Source: JBAXTE01 sp038240835 (lineage in GTDB: Bacteria; Bacteroidota; Bacteroidia; Bacteroidales; WCHB1-69). From it: 28,263 nucleotides of DNA. The stretch is taken from contig JBBRGJ010000031.1 of assembly GCA_038240835.1 (NCBI GenBank), positions 1 to 28,263 of the forward strand, read 5' to 3'. Each line of letters starts with the position of its first letter. Within the stretch, counting starts at the first letter, position 1. Below the pieces are notes generated by a model. The model saw nothing but the letters and a program-made list of their open reading frames with translations. It had not been told where the DNA came from and did no database searches. This document shows, one piece after another, positions 17,277-24,854 of this stretch. Both the position numbers and the translations under genes were made by a program.

Positions 17277-18887
17277 ATGCAAAAGCTTTTATTACTAGGG
17301 GATGAGGCAATCGCTCAAGCTGCACTGGATGCAGGTATTTCGGGCGTATACGCTTACCCAGGAACTCCTTCAACAGAGATTACAGAATATATTCAACATT
17401 CAAAAGTTGCCATCGAACGCAATGTACACCGGACTTGGTCTACCAACGAGAAAACTTCTTTGGAATGCGCCATCGGGATGTCTTATGCTGGGAAACGTGC
17501 ACTTGTTTGTATGAAACACGTAGGATTAAACGTGGCAGCAGATCCATTTATGAACTGTGCAATTACTGGCGCTAACGGCGGTTTGGTGATTGTAGTTGCC
17601 GATGATCCATCGATGCACTCATCACAAGATGAACAAGATTCACGTTATTTTGGAAAATTTGCGTTGATGCCAATTTTTGAGCCATCAAACCAACAAGAAG
17701 CGTATGATATGACAAGATATGCTTTTGAATATTCCGAAAAATTCAGTATTCCAGTTCTTCTTCGTGTTACCACACGTATGGCTCACTCTCGTTCGGGCGT
17801 TAAAACAGCTGAATCAAGAGCAGAAAACGATGTTTTACTTCACAAAAATTTACGTCAATTTATCCTTTTACCAGCTATTGCAAGGGTTCAATATCAAGAA
17901 TTGATCAACAAGCAAGTGTTGTTTGAAGAAGATGCAGAGAAATCTGGTTTTAACAAAATGATAGAAGGTAAAGATAAATCAATGGGCATTATTGCTTGTG
18001 GATTGGCTTACAACTATTTAATGGAAAACTATCCTGACAGAAACTGTCCTTACCCAATTGTAAAAATCACTCAATATCCGTTACCACGCAAAATGATTGC
18101 ATCGCTTTACAATAGCTGCGATTCTATTTTGGTGATGGAAGAGGGTTATCCAATTGTTGAAGAGTTGATTAGAGGAGTAATGGATAACGGTAAAAAAATA
18201 ATGGGTCGTTTGGATGGCGTTTTACCTCGTACTGGTGAATTAGACCCTAACGTAGTTGCAGTAGCTTTAGGAATGGAGGACCAACATGGTGATCCAATTC
18301 CAGAAATTGTAAAACAAAGACCACCAGCACTTTGCACAGGATGTTCACACATCGACTCGTACAAAGCTTTGGGTGAAGCAATTTCCAAATATAGTCCAGG
18401 TAGAGTTTTTGCGGACATAGGATGTTACACATTGGGTGCACTTGCTCCTTACAATGCAATTAATTCATGTGTGGACATGGGCGCTTCTATTACTATGGCA
18501 AAAGGTGCTGCGGATGCAGGATTTACTCCAGCGGTAGCAGTTATCGGTGATTCAACATTTACCCATTCTGGAATGACTTCACTTTTGGATGCAATTGTTG
18601 ATAAAAGTCCTATTACCGTATTGATTTTGGATAACTCAACAGCAGGAATGACTGGTGGACAAGATTCTAATGCTTATGGTCGTGCAAAAAATATTTGCAT
18701 CGGTTTGGGCGTAGAAGAAGATCATATTCATATTCTAAAACCACTTCCAAAACAACATGCTGAAAACACGGCAATTATTGCAAAAGAGCTTGAATATCAA
18801 GGAGTTTCTGTGATTATTCCAACTCGTGAGTGCATTCAAACACTCAACCGTAGAATGCGTGCAAAATTTAAAGTTAAAGAAAACTAG
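17277..18887 (+). CDS. iorA: indolepyruvate:ferredoxin oxidoreductase, alpha subunit (short form)
   Basis: Large subunit of the TPP enzyme that oxidatively decarboxylates aryl-pyruvates to aryl-acetyl-CoA, passing electrons to ferredoxin. The N-terminal pyrimidine-binding domain carries YAYPGTPSTEI (25-35). The pyrophosphate-binding domain carries CTGC (353-356), CYTLGALAPYN (383-393) and the TPP motif GDSTFTHSG to DN (424-453). The protein stops at residue 536, straight after the TPP domain. The C-terminal two-cluster ferredoxin module of archaeal IorA is missing and no CxxCxxCxxxC cluster motif is present. The reading frame closes cleanly, so this looks like a natural short form. It is followed by iorB after 76 bases. 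Confidence 0.92.
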   Translation: MQKLLLLGDEAIAQAALDAGISGVYAYPGTPSTEITEYIQHSKVAIERNVHRTWSTNEKTSLECAIGMSYAGKRALVCMKHVGLNVAADPFMNCAITGANGGLVIVVADDPSMHSSQDEQDSRYFGKFALMPIFEPSNQQEAYDMTRYAFEYSEKFSIPVLLRVTTRMAHSRSGVKTAESRAENDVLLHKNLRQFILLPAIARVQYQELINKQVLFEEDAEKSGFNKMIEGKDKSMGIIACGLAYNYLMENYPDRNCPYPIVKITQYPLPRKMIASLYNSCDSILVMEEGYPIVEELIRGVMDNGKKIMGRLDGVLPRTGELDPNVVAVALGMEDQHGDPIPEIVKQRPPALCTGCSHIDSYKALGEAISKYSPGRVFADIGCYTLGALAPYNAINSCVDMGASITMAKGAADAGFTPAVAVIGDSTFTHSGMTSLLDAIVDKSPITVLILDNSTAGMTGGQDSNAYGRAKNICIGLGVEEDHIHILKPLPKQHAENTAIIAKELEYQGVSVIIPTRECIQTLNRRMRAKFKVKEN

Positions 18888-18963
18888 TCATTGTCGGATA
18901 AGTAGGAGTGAGGGACGAACGGTTCCGAATAATCTATGAATCAATAAATAAAAAAACAAAGAA

Positions 18964-19545
18964 ATGAAAATAGATATTATATTAGCAGGTGTTGGCGGTC
19001 AAGGGATTCTTTCTATTGCATCTACCATTGGTTTTGCAGCTGTAAACACTGGATTATTTTTAAAACAAGCGGAAGTTCACGGAATGAGTCAACGTGGAGG
19101 TGATGTGCAATCAAACTTGCGCTTGTCTAGCAACGACATCGCTTCTGATTTAATTCCTAAGGGAAAAGCAGATTTAATTATCTCTGTGGAACCAATGGAA
19201 GCGTTACGTTATTTGCCAATGTTAAACAAAGATGGTTGGGTAATTACAAACACAACTCCATTTATCAATATTCCAAATTATGGCGGTGTTGATAATGTAT
19301 TGGCTGAAATCAATAAACTTCCTCGCAAAATTGCCATTGATGCAGATACCATTGCTAGAGAATTAGGATCTCCTCGTTCGGCAAATATGGTTATTCTAGG
19401 CGCTGCTGCTCCATTTTTAGACATGGATTACAAAAGTTTAGAAAATGCAATCATCACAATGTTCTCCCGCAAAGGTCAAGAAGTTGTGGACATAAACATT
19501 GCTTGTTTGAGAGCAGGTCGTGATTTTGCTGAAGCAAACAAATAG
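18964..19545 (+). CDS. iorB: indolepyruvate oxidoreductase, beta subunit
   Basis: Small subunit of 193 residues with the pyruvate-ferredoxin oxidoreductase gamma-type fold. GVGGQGI is at 9-15, and the hallmark EVHGMSQRGGDVQS (near 38-51) is the loop found in nearly all IorB proteins. It pairs with IorA to bind CoA and complete the active site. It carries no iron-sulfur motif, so neither subunit here has one. It is co-transcribed with iorA and ends at a strong terminator. Confidence 0.94.
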   Translation: MKIDIILAGVGGQGILSIASTIGFAAVNTGLFLKQAEVHGMSQRGGDVQSNLRLSSNDIASDLIPKGKADLIISVEPMEALRYLPMLNKDGWVITNTTPFINIPNYGGVDNVLAEINKLPRKIAIDADTIARELGSPRSANMVILGAAAPFLDMDYKSLENAIITMFSRKGQEVVDINIACLRAGRDFAEANK

Positions 19546-19617
19546 TAATTGCAAGAAAGAAAACGTCAACTTTTTCCGTAAAGGGATGAATTGGCTTTTA
19601 TACTTGCAACAAGTTAA

Positions 19618-19652
19618 AAAAAAGACCGACTTTTGAAGTTGGTCTTTTTTTA
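19618..19652 (+). terminator. intrinsic terminator after iorB
   Basis: Stem AAAGACCGACTT (19621-19632), loop TTG, AAGTTGGTCTTT (19636-19647), with one G-T wobble, followed by a T tract. It separates iorAB from the gene at 19723. Confidence 0.9.
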
Positions 19653-19722
19653 TATAGGATATTTCGTTCCTTTTTATTACTATTGCAATTGAATTGAAAA
19701 ATTACAGACTAACAATTATCAA

Positions 19723-20061
19723 ATGAAACCTATAAAATCATTAGAACCTCTCGCAAAATGGCTCCTCAGAATTGGAGTATTGTTATTTGTGGTGACACAT
19801 TATTGGGATGTTTTCAAAAAGTTTGAAATCCACAGCATCCATAATTTGTTGATTTTGCTCTTTTTTCTTTTTGGAGCCCTCCTTTTTGTCGGCGGTTTTC
19901 GTAAAAATGGCGCATTAACTGTGATCTCAGGACTCTTAGTTTTCGGCATATCATCCTATTTTATCATCAGAGGATTTGCAGGCGTATTCGATCGAGATTT
20001 GTTGCTTTTCATCTTCCCAGCCTCCACCGGACTCTTTTTCTGCGCCAAAGGAAACGCTTAG
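19723..20061 (+). CDS. small four-helix membrane protein of unknown function
   Basis: A 112-residue hydrophobic protein with about four membrane helices: near 14-29 (LLRIGVLLFVVTHYW), 43-62, 68-90 (ISGLLVFGISSYFIIRGF) and 94-110. No motif that I recognise. It is separated from iorB by a terminator and lies between iorAB and the second composite repeat. No clear promoter is visible just upstream. The hydrophobic periodicity and clean frame support a real gene. Confidence 0.72.
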   Translation: MKPIKSLEPLAKWLLRIGVLLFVVTHYWDVFKKFEIHSIHNLLILLFFLFGALLFVGGFRKNGALTVISGLLVFGISSYFIIRGFAGVFDRDLLLFIFPASTGLFFCAKGNA

Positions 20062-20080
20062 TGACTTTTTAGAAGAAGAA

Positions 20081-20325
20081 GTGACGGAGTGACGAGTAAC
20101 GAGTGACGCGCGAAGCGACGATGCGCAAGCGAGCGCAAGGAAAGTGACGGAGTGACGAGTGACGAGTGACGCGCAAAGCGACGATGCGCAAGCGAGTCCA
20201 AGCGCGAAGCGAGACTCTTGCGAAGCGATTCGAGCTTCGCTCCGTCACCCCGTTACTCCGTTACCCCGTTACCTCTTCAGCCGCGCTTGCGCTGATAACT
20301 GATCACTGTTAACTGTTAACTGATT
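20081..20325 (+). repeat. composite intergenic repeat, copy 2 (right of iorAB)
   Basis: Same build as 16690-17026: two tandem units starting at 20081 and 20144 (63-base period, each with one extra 7-base step), the core ACGCGCRAAGCGACGATG, an inverted stretch with CTTCGCTCCGTCACCCCG and further CGTTAC steps (20234-20273), and then the same heptamer array ending near 20325. The orientation matches copy 1. Confidence 0.85.
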
Positions 20326-20446
20326 CCCCCCTTTCGACTTTACGAACTTTAAAAACTTTCGCCTAACTATGATATATATTACCCACTCTTTCTCTAATTT
20401 TTAGATATTTACTAAAATTCATGGTGGTAGGTATTGTTTATCTTCA

Positions 20447-20454
20447 TATTTTTG
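20447..20454 (+). promoter_or_regulatory. -7 promoter element that sets the start of the class V PLP gene
   Basis: TATTTTTG matches TAnnTTTG. It lies downstream of the most distal in-frame ATG (20421) and 18 bases upstream of the ATG pair at 20472/20475, so translation should start at one of the latter. Confidence 0.5.
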
Positions 20455-20471
20455 CAAAAATAAAAAACAAC

Positions 20472-21950
20472 ATGATGGAATCTTACTTTTCAAAATTTAG
20501 AAGCCAGATTATTGGCGATGATCTTACCATTGTTACACCTTACGGCAAGAAAAAAGTAATTTATGCCGATTGGGTTGCCAGTGGTAGATTACACCAAGGA
20601 ATTGAAGAAAAAATGGTGAAAGATTTTGGACCATTCGTAGCGAATACCCACACAGAGACTTCTGAAACAGGAGTAATGATGACATTATCGTATCACAGGG
20701 CGCAGGATTTGATAAAAAAGCATGTAAATGCGAATCAAGATGATGTAATTATTTTGTCTGGTTTCGGGATGACCTCTGTGATTAACAAAATGCAACGGAT
20801 GATTGGACTTCGTTCATGCGGATTGGTAAATCATCACACTTGTTTGAAAGAACAAATTGGAAGCGAAAAACCAGTTGTTTTTATTACCCACATGGAGCAC
20901 CATTCCAATCAAACCTCTTGGTTGGAGACTTCTGCAGATGTAGTAGTTCTTAATCCCGATAAAGATTTATTAGTAGATCCTCAAGAGTTGAGAAAACAAC
21001 TTAAAAAATATAAAGATAGAGCGTTGAAAATTGGCTCCTTTTCCGGTTGCTCAAATGTTACAGGAATTGAAACTCCGTATTGCGAGTTGGCTAAAATCAT
21101 GCATGAGTACAATGGTTATTGTTTCATCGATTTTGCAGCTTCTGCTCCTTATGTGGACATGGATATGCACCCTGCCAATGATCCAGATGCATATTTAGAT
21201 GGAATTTTCTTCTCTCCTCATAAATTTTTAGGTGGCCCAGGAACTTCTGGAGTCATGATTTTTAGCAGCAAATTGTATCACAGCATGACCCCCGATCAAC
21301 CGGGTGGCGGTACTGTGGATTGGACCAATCCTTGGGGAGAGTATAAATATTCTGACAACATTGAAACTCGTGAAGATGGCGGAACTCCAGGTTTTTTGCA
21401 AGCAATAAGAACAGCTTTGTGTATAGAACTGAAAAATAAAATGGGTGCTGAAAACATCCAAAAAAGAGAACAAGAACTCGTGGATATCTGTTTCGAAAAG
21501 ATGACTAAAATTCCTAATTTGCACATCCTTGCCGATAATGTGAAACATCGTTTGGGGATTGTCTCTTTCTATTTTGATAATATTCACTTTAATTTGGTGG
21601 TGAAACTGTTGAGCGATCGTTTTGGGATTCAAATGCGTGGTGGTTGCGCGTGCGCCGGTACTTATGGTCACTTTCTTTTAGATGTTTCGTATGAACAATC
21701 GAGAGAGATTACCCAGTTAATCAACAGTGGCGATTTATCACTAAAACCAGGTTGGATCAGACTTTCACTTCACCCAACCATGTCCAATGAAGAGTTGGAG
21801 TACATTATAGATGCACTCCAACAAATTGGAAAATATCACCAAAAATGGTCCATCGACTATATTTATAACAAACACACAAACGAGTTCACCCACGAAACCC
21901 GACCACTTAGCTTTTATAATGATGTTTTAGACCGATGGTTTACACTCTAA
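20472..21950 (+). CDS. class V (cysteine-desulfurase-like) PLP-dependent enzyme
   Basis: Fold-type I PLP enzyme of about 492 residues. Features seen are YADWVASGR (near 31-39) at the N-terminus, THMEHHSN (near 139-146), FIDFAASAPYV (near 218-228) with the cofactor-binding Asp, the PLP lysine in FFSPHKFLGGPGTSG (Lys at about 251), and MRGGCACAGTYGHF (near 400), where cysteine desulfurases carry their catalytic loop. The length exceeds SufS/IscS by about 80 residues, and the Cys-Ala-Cys loop differs from both standard forms. It could be a desulfurase, a selenocysteine-lyase-like enzyme or an aminotransferase; I cannot decide. The start is chosen from the promoter position. Confidence 0.88.
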   Translation: MMESYFSKFRSQIIGDDLTIVTPYGKKKVIYADWVASGRLHQGIEEKMVKDFGPFVANTHTETSETGVMMTLSYHRAQDLIKKHVNANQDDVIILSGFGMTSVINKMQRMIGLRSCGLVNHHTCLKEQIGSEKPVVFITHMEHHSNQTSWLETSADVVVLNPDKDLLVDPQELRKQLKKYKDRALKIGSFSGCSNVTGIETPYCELAKIMHEYNGYCFIDFAASAPYVDMDMHPANDPDAYLDGIFFSPHKFLGGPGTSGVMIFSSKLYHSMTPDQPGGGTVDWTNPWGEYKYSDNIETREDGGTPGFLQAIRTALCIELKNKMGAENIQKREQELVDICFEKMTKIPNLHILADNVKHRLGIVSFYFDNIHFNLVVKLLSDRFGIQMRGGCACAGTYGHFLLDVSYEQSREITQLINSGDLSLKPGWIRLSLHPTMSNEELEYIIDALQQIGKYHQKWSIDYIYNKHTNEFTHETRPLSFYNDVLDRWFTL

Positions 21951-21995
21951 TTATTGGTCTCCTATAATATAATTGTAGATTGAACGCCTTAATAA

Positions 21996-22147
21996 AAAAG
22001 ACTGCGTTAGCCTCTGCTACCTCTGCGTTTATTCTTCCTCTGCGTCCTCTGCGGTAAAAAAAAATACACTTAACCGCAAAGGACGCAGAGAAATATAGAA
22101 AAGAGAGAGAGAACGCAGAGAAATATAAAAAGAGAGAGTGCGCAGAG
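21996..22147. repeat. GCAGAG-rich intergenic repeat with hairpin, copy 1
   Basis: It contains CTGCGTTAGCCTCTGC and then an 18-base inverted repeat, CTCTGCGTCCTCTGCGGT (22038-22055) against 22073-22090, with one mismatch and a 17-base loop. Two more ACGCAGAG steps separated by AGAGAGAG-type purine runs follow. I see no gene here. Confidence 0.75.
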
Positions 22148-22223
22148 CCGCATCCCGAATTTTTTTAAAATTCGAGGATTCTCGAAAAACGATAAAATCA
22201 TAGATTTTAGGTTTTTCAGGAAT

Positions 22224-22302
22224 GCGAGTCTTGCTTCGCACTAGTCGAGCTTTGCTCTATCATCGCTTCGCGCGTCACTCCGTTACCCCGTTACTCCGTC
22301 AC
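22224..22302. repeat. partial third copy of the iorAB-flanking repeat
   Basis: It shares ACTAGTCGAGCTTTGCTC-like sequence and the CGTCACTCCGTTACCCCG array with copies 1 and 2 but lacks the tandem units and heptamer array. Confidence 0.65.
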
Positions 22303-22332
22303 ATTTTTTTCACCCAATCTCTATCCGAAAAA

Positions 22333-22440
22333 AGCCTGCGTTAGCCTCTGCGTGCTCAACTTTTGAATTCACTCTGCGCCCTCTGCGGTAAAAAAAAACC
22401 AACAAGCAAAAGACTGCGTTAGCCTCTGCGGTAAAAAAAA
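22333..22440. repeat. GCAGAG-rich repeat, copies 2 and 3
   Basis: CTGCGTTAGCCTCTGCG recurs at about 22337 and 22412, and CTCTGCGGTAAAAAAAA ends each copy. The last A run also serves as the T tract of the minus-strand terminator at 22433-22459. Confidence 0.7.
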
Positions 22441-22459
22441 CGCTGAGGGAGCCCCAGCG
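22433..22459 (-). terminator. terminator of the TonB-like/radical SAM operon
   Basis: Reading the minus strand, CGCTGGGGCTCCCTCAGCG (22441-22459) folds into a GC-rich hairpin with one mismatch and is followed by eight T. It lies 14 bases past the radical SAM stop codon. Confidence 0.85.
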
Positions 22460-22472
22460 AACTAAACTTTTA

Positions 22473-23477
22473 TTACATTCGATAAATAATTGGATCTGGT
22501 TGGGCGAGGTTTTGTCCAAGTTGCTCCGATGCTGCTCTGCATCCGCCTTTGCATGTCTTGTAAGATTCGCAATTGTTGCAAAATTCTGGTTTCATAGTTT
22601 CCCACGAAGTGACATATTCGGAGTTGAAAATATCATCGAGTTCATTCTTGAAAATGTTTCCAGCAACAATCGGTGAGTGGTTGCATAATCGAAGATCCCC
22701 ATCGATATTTACCGTTAACGGGCGGAGTGAAACGTCGAAAGAGCAAAATCCAAAACCAATATTGGGAAAATCGCTTGGGTTGAGATAACAGATGGGAGAG
22801 CAGACGTTGGCAGTGATATACAAATTGCGCTCTACAACTAAGTTGTGGGCAACTGTAAATGCCTCATTTACTTCCTCTTTGTTCAGCACACAAAGGTCAT
22901 TCATTCGGTTTATTCCGCCGATATTGTAACGATTTATCATCATTTGTCGGAATCCCATTTCGTTTAAAAATTCAATGGTCTCGCCGATCTGTTTATAATT
23001 CATTTTTGTAAGCACAATTACTGGAACTACTGTTCCGCCTGCGTTACGAATTTGAGTAATCGATTCCATCGACCGCTCCCACGAGCCTGAAATCCCAGTA
23101 ATCTGATCATGGATTTGTGGCTGAGCAGAAAGTATAGGCAATTGAAAAAGTCGGACTCCCAAAAGGATGCATTTTTGATAATCATCCAATTTTCCAACAT
23201 TGCCATTGCTAATAATGGAGACCTCTTTCCCGTTTTGACGGCAAAAAAGAACCAATTCCAAAAAACGCTCACTCAAAAATGGTTCACCACCCGTAAACGA
23301 GATTCGGTCGACATCGGCAATCTTAAAAAGCTGTTTTAAGGTTTGTTTTGCCTTTTTATATGAGTTTAACCTTGGATATATTTCGTCCACTCCTTTCCAA
23401 TGGTTGTAGCAATAAGCACACTTTAGATTGCAGTCGGAAGTGACCTCAAAGGCGATATTTCGGAGTCTAATTTTCAA
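22473..23477 (-). CDS. radical SAM/SPASM enzyme
   Basis: A 334-residue radical S-adenosylmethionine enzyme. The cluster motif CNLKCAYC is at 16-23, GGEP at 63-66, and a C-terminal SPASM-type domain has Cys265 and Cys300, 303, 309 and 313 (CNNCESYKTCKGGC). Cys226, 230 and 245 may also bind iron-sulfur clusters. SPASM enzymes typically mature peptides or proteins. The start must be TTG at 23475-23477: an in-frame stop lies two codons upstream and no ATG precedes the cluster motif. The gene overlaps the upstream TonB-like gene by 11 bases, so translation is probably coupled. The target is inferred to be one or more of the three upstream paralogs. Confidence 0.92.
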   Translation of the reverse strand: MKIRLRNIAFEVTSDCNLKCAYCYNHWKGVDEIYPRLNSYKKAKQTLKQLFKIADVDRISFTGGEPFLSERFLELVLFCRQNGKEVSIISNGNVGKLDDYQKCILLGVRLFQLPILSAQPQIHDQITGISGSWERSMESITQIRNAGGTVVPVIVLTKMNYKQIGETIEFLNEMGFRQMMINRYNIGGINRMNDLCVLNKEEVNEAFTVAHNLVVERNLYITANVCSPICYLNPSDFPNIGFGFCSFDVSLRPLTVNIDGDLRLCNHSPIVAGNIFKNELDDIFNSEYVTSWETMKPEFCNNCESYKTCKGGCRAASEQLGQNLAQPDPIIYRM

Positions 23478-24129
23478 TTTTCATAAATTTAATTGGTATA
23501 ACATAATTAATATCTGACTCAGAAATAAAGTTGCTTGGCCATACCCAGTAGCCCAAATTTCTCACTGCTCTCATCGCAATTAAATCAAGTTGTGGATGTA
23601 TGCCTTTTTGAATTCTTACATCCTTTATTTTTCCATCTATTTTGATGGTAAATTCAATAAAGACGGTTCCTGAAATCTTTGCAGTCTCTTTCGGTCTGTG
23701 GCTGATGGAAATGAAATCATCTATGCGAGCTGTATTTGTTCCGTTGTAATCGATTAGATCGAACATATAGTTGCCTCTTTTTACTTCATTTGGCAAATTT
23801 TCATCATACTCTTGTTTAATGGGCCTTATAGGAATATAGCAAGTTCCGACAATTTCATTATTCGAGTCCAGGTTATGTGTTTTTATTTTTTGATCATAAG
23901 TGCTATCTGTTGTGTAATCGGAAAGATTATTGGGATTGTTGTTCACGGAGGAATCGCCTTTTTGATCCATTTTGTTTAATGTACAAGAACTGTTTCCCAG
24001 CGATAACGAAATAATACTCGCTCCCAAGTAAATCTTTCGGTTCACCACCAGTTTGTGCAACCACTTGCTGATAGAGAGAATATCCAGCAATCGAAATAGG
24101 AGTTTGTAAGAGTTGAGTTTAATTTTCAC
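23467..24129 (-). CDS. TonB-C-domain-like exported protein, paralog 3 (divergent)
   Basis: A 220-residue protein starting with GTG; the start is supported because MKIKLNSYKLLFRLL matches paralog 2. The N-terminus (1-34) is followed by a hydrophobic segment YLGASIISLSLGNSSC (34-49). A polar linker and a conserved Cys-Tyr pair (97-98, GTCYIPI) come next. The C-terminal 70 residues resemble a TonB C-domain (GTVFIEFTIKIDGKIKDV, then PIKF), but the usual MPxWxPG segment is replaced by LGYWVWPSNF. No proline-rich TonB linker is present. Function is unknown; it may be a partner or substrate of the adjacent radical SAM enzyme. Confidence 0.85.
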   Translation of the reverse strand: MKIKLNSYKLLFRLLDILSISKWLHKLVVNRKIYLGASIISLSLGNSSCTLNKMDQKGDSSVNNNPNNLSDYTTDSTYDQKIKTHNLDSNNEIVGTCYIPIRPIKQEYDENLPNEVKRGNYMFDLIDYNGTNTARIDDFISISHRPKETAKISGTVFIEFTIKIDGKIKDVRIQKGIHPQLDLIAMRAVRNLGYWVWPSNFISESDINYVIPIKFMKIEN

Positions 24130-24139
24130 CTTTTTGATG

Positions 24140-24844
24140 TTATTTTAGTTCAAATCGAATTGGGATAAATGTGCGTATATCGACCTTTTTTCCATGACTT
24201 TTTCCAGGGATCCATTTGGGCATTTTTTTTACAATTCTTATTGCCTCTTCATTATAGGCAGAATTTACCCCTTTTTTTACAGCAATGTTCGTTAGTTCTC
24301 CTGTTTTTGTAACCAAAAATTCGATATAAACAGTTTCAGATTTTTTAGCATTGGCTGGAAATTTCATTTGGTCTGAAATAAATTTCACCATTGCACTATT
24401 TCCGCCAATAAATCTAGGTGTCTCATTTGGAATTGCTAACGTTGCAGAGTCTTCAATGTAATTATCTCTATTTAGATCAATAGGTGCATAACAACTTACA
24501 ATTTCAATAATAGGAGGTGTTTTTGTAGAAACTTCCAAATCTGATAGAACTTTATGTTTGTTGTTTATTTTTCGAATAGATCGATCAATCGTATCTCGTT
24601 GTTCACTATTTGGTTTTAAGCTGTCTGTTTTTAATTGATTAGTGTCAATGTTTTTATTTTCGGGTTTGGGCTCTTCCGTTTTTTTAGTCTCCGAAGTGCA
24701 ACTACTATTCAGCATCGACATGGAGATAATGGTAGCACCGAGATAAATTTTTTGATCAATAACCCGTTTGTGCAACCATTTGCTGTTGGAAAGAGTATCC
24801 AGCAATCGAAAAAGGAGTCTGTATGAATTAAGTTTGATTTTCAT
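24140..24844 (-). CDS. TonB-C-domain exported protein, paralog 2
   Basis: A 234-residue protein with ATG start. The N-terminal basic and hydrophobic leader (1-34) contains SKWLHKRVIDQK; the membrane or signal segment is YLGATIISMSMLNSSC (34-49). A charged Lys/Glu/Asn linker follows, then the Cys-Tyr pair (118-119) in VSCYAPIDLN. The TonB C-terminal domain (about 142-234) has PRFIGGNSAMVKFI, FPANAK, TVYIEFLVTKTGELTN, EEAIRIVKKMPKWIPGK and PIRFELK. Cys49 could be a lipobox Cys, but Asn at -3 is not canonical. Apart from Cys49 and Cys118 the protein has no Cys. It lies 10 bases from both neighbours in the operon. Confidence 0.9.
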   Translation of the reverse strand: MKIKLNSYRLLFRLLDTLSNSKWLHKRVIDQKIYLGATIISMSMLNSSCTSETKKTEEPKPENKNIDTNQLKTDSLKPNSEQRDTIDRSIRKINNKHKVLSDLEVSTKTPPIIEIVSCYAPIDLNRDNYIEDSATLAIPNETPRFIGGNSAMVKFISDQMKFPANAKKSETVYIEFLVTKTGELTNIAVKKGVNSAYNEEAIRIVKKMPKWIPGKSHGKKVDIRTFIPIRFELK

Positions 24845-24854
24845 TTTTTTTATG

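Noticed and set aside
21228..21671. 147-codon minus-strand frame inside the class V PLP gene
   Set aside because: It is a shadow of a gene with clear PLP motifs on the other strand.
22029..22241. Minus-strand frame in the GCAGAG repeat region
   Set aside because: The translation mainly reflects purine-rich repeats (repeated RSLSLFYISLRPL-type strings) with no other support.
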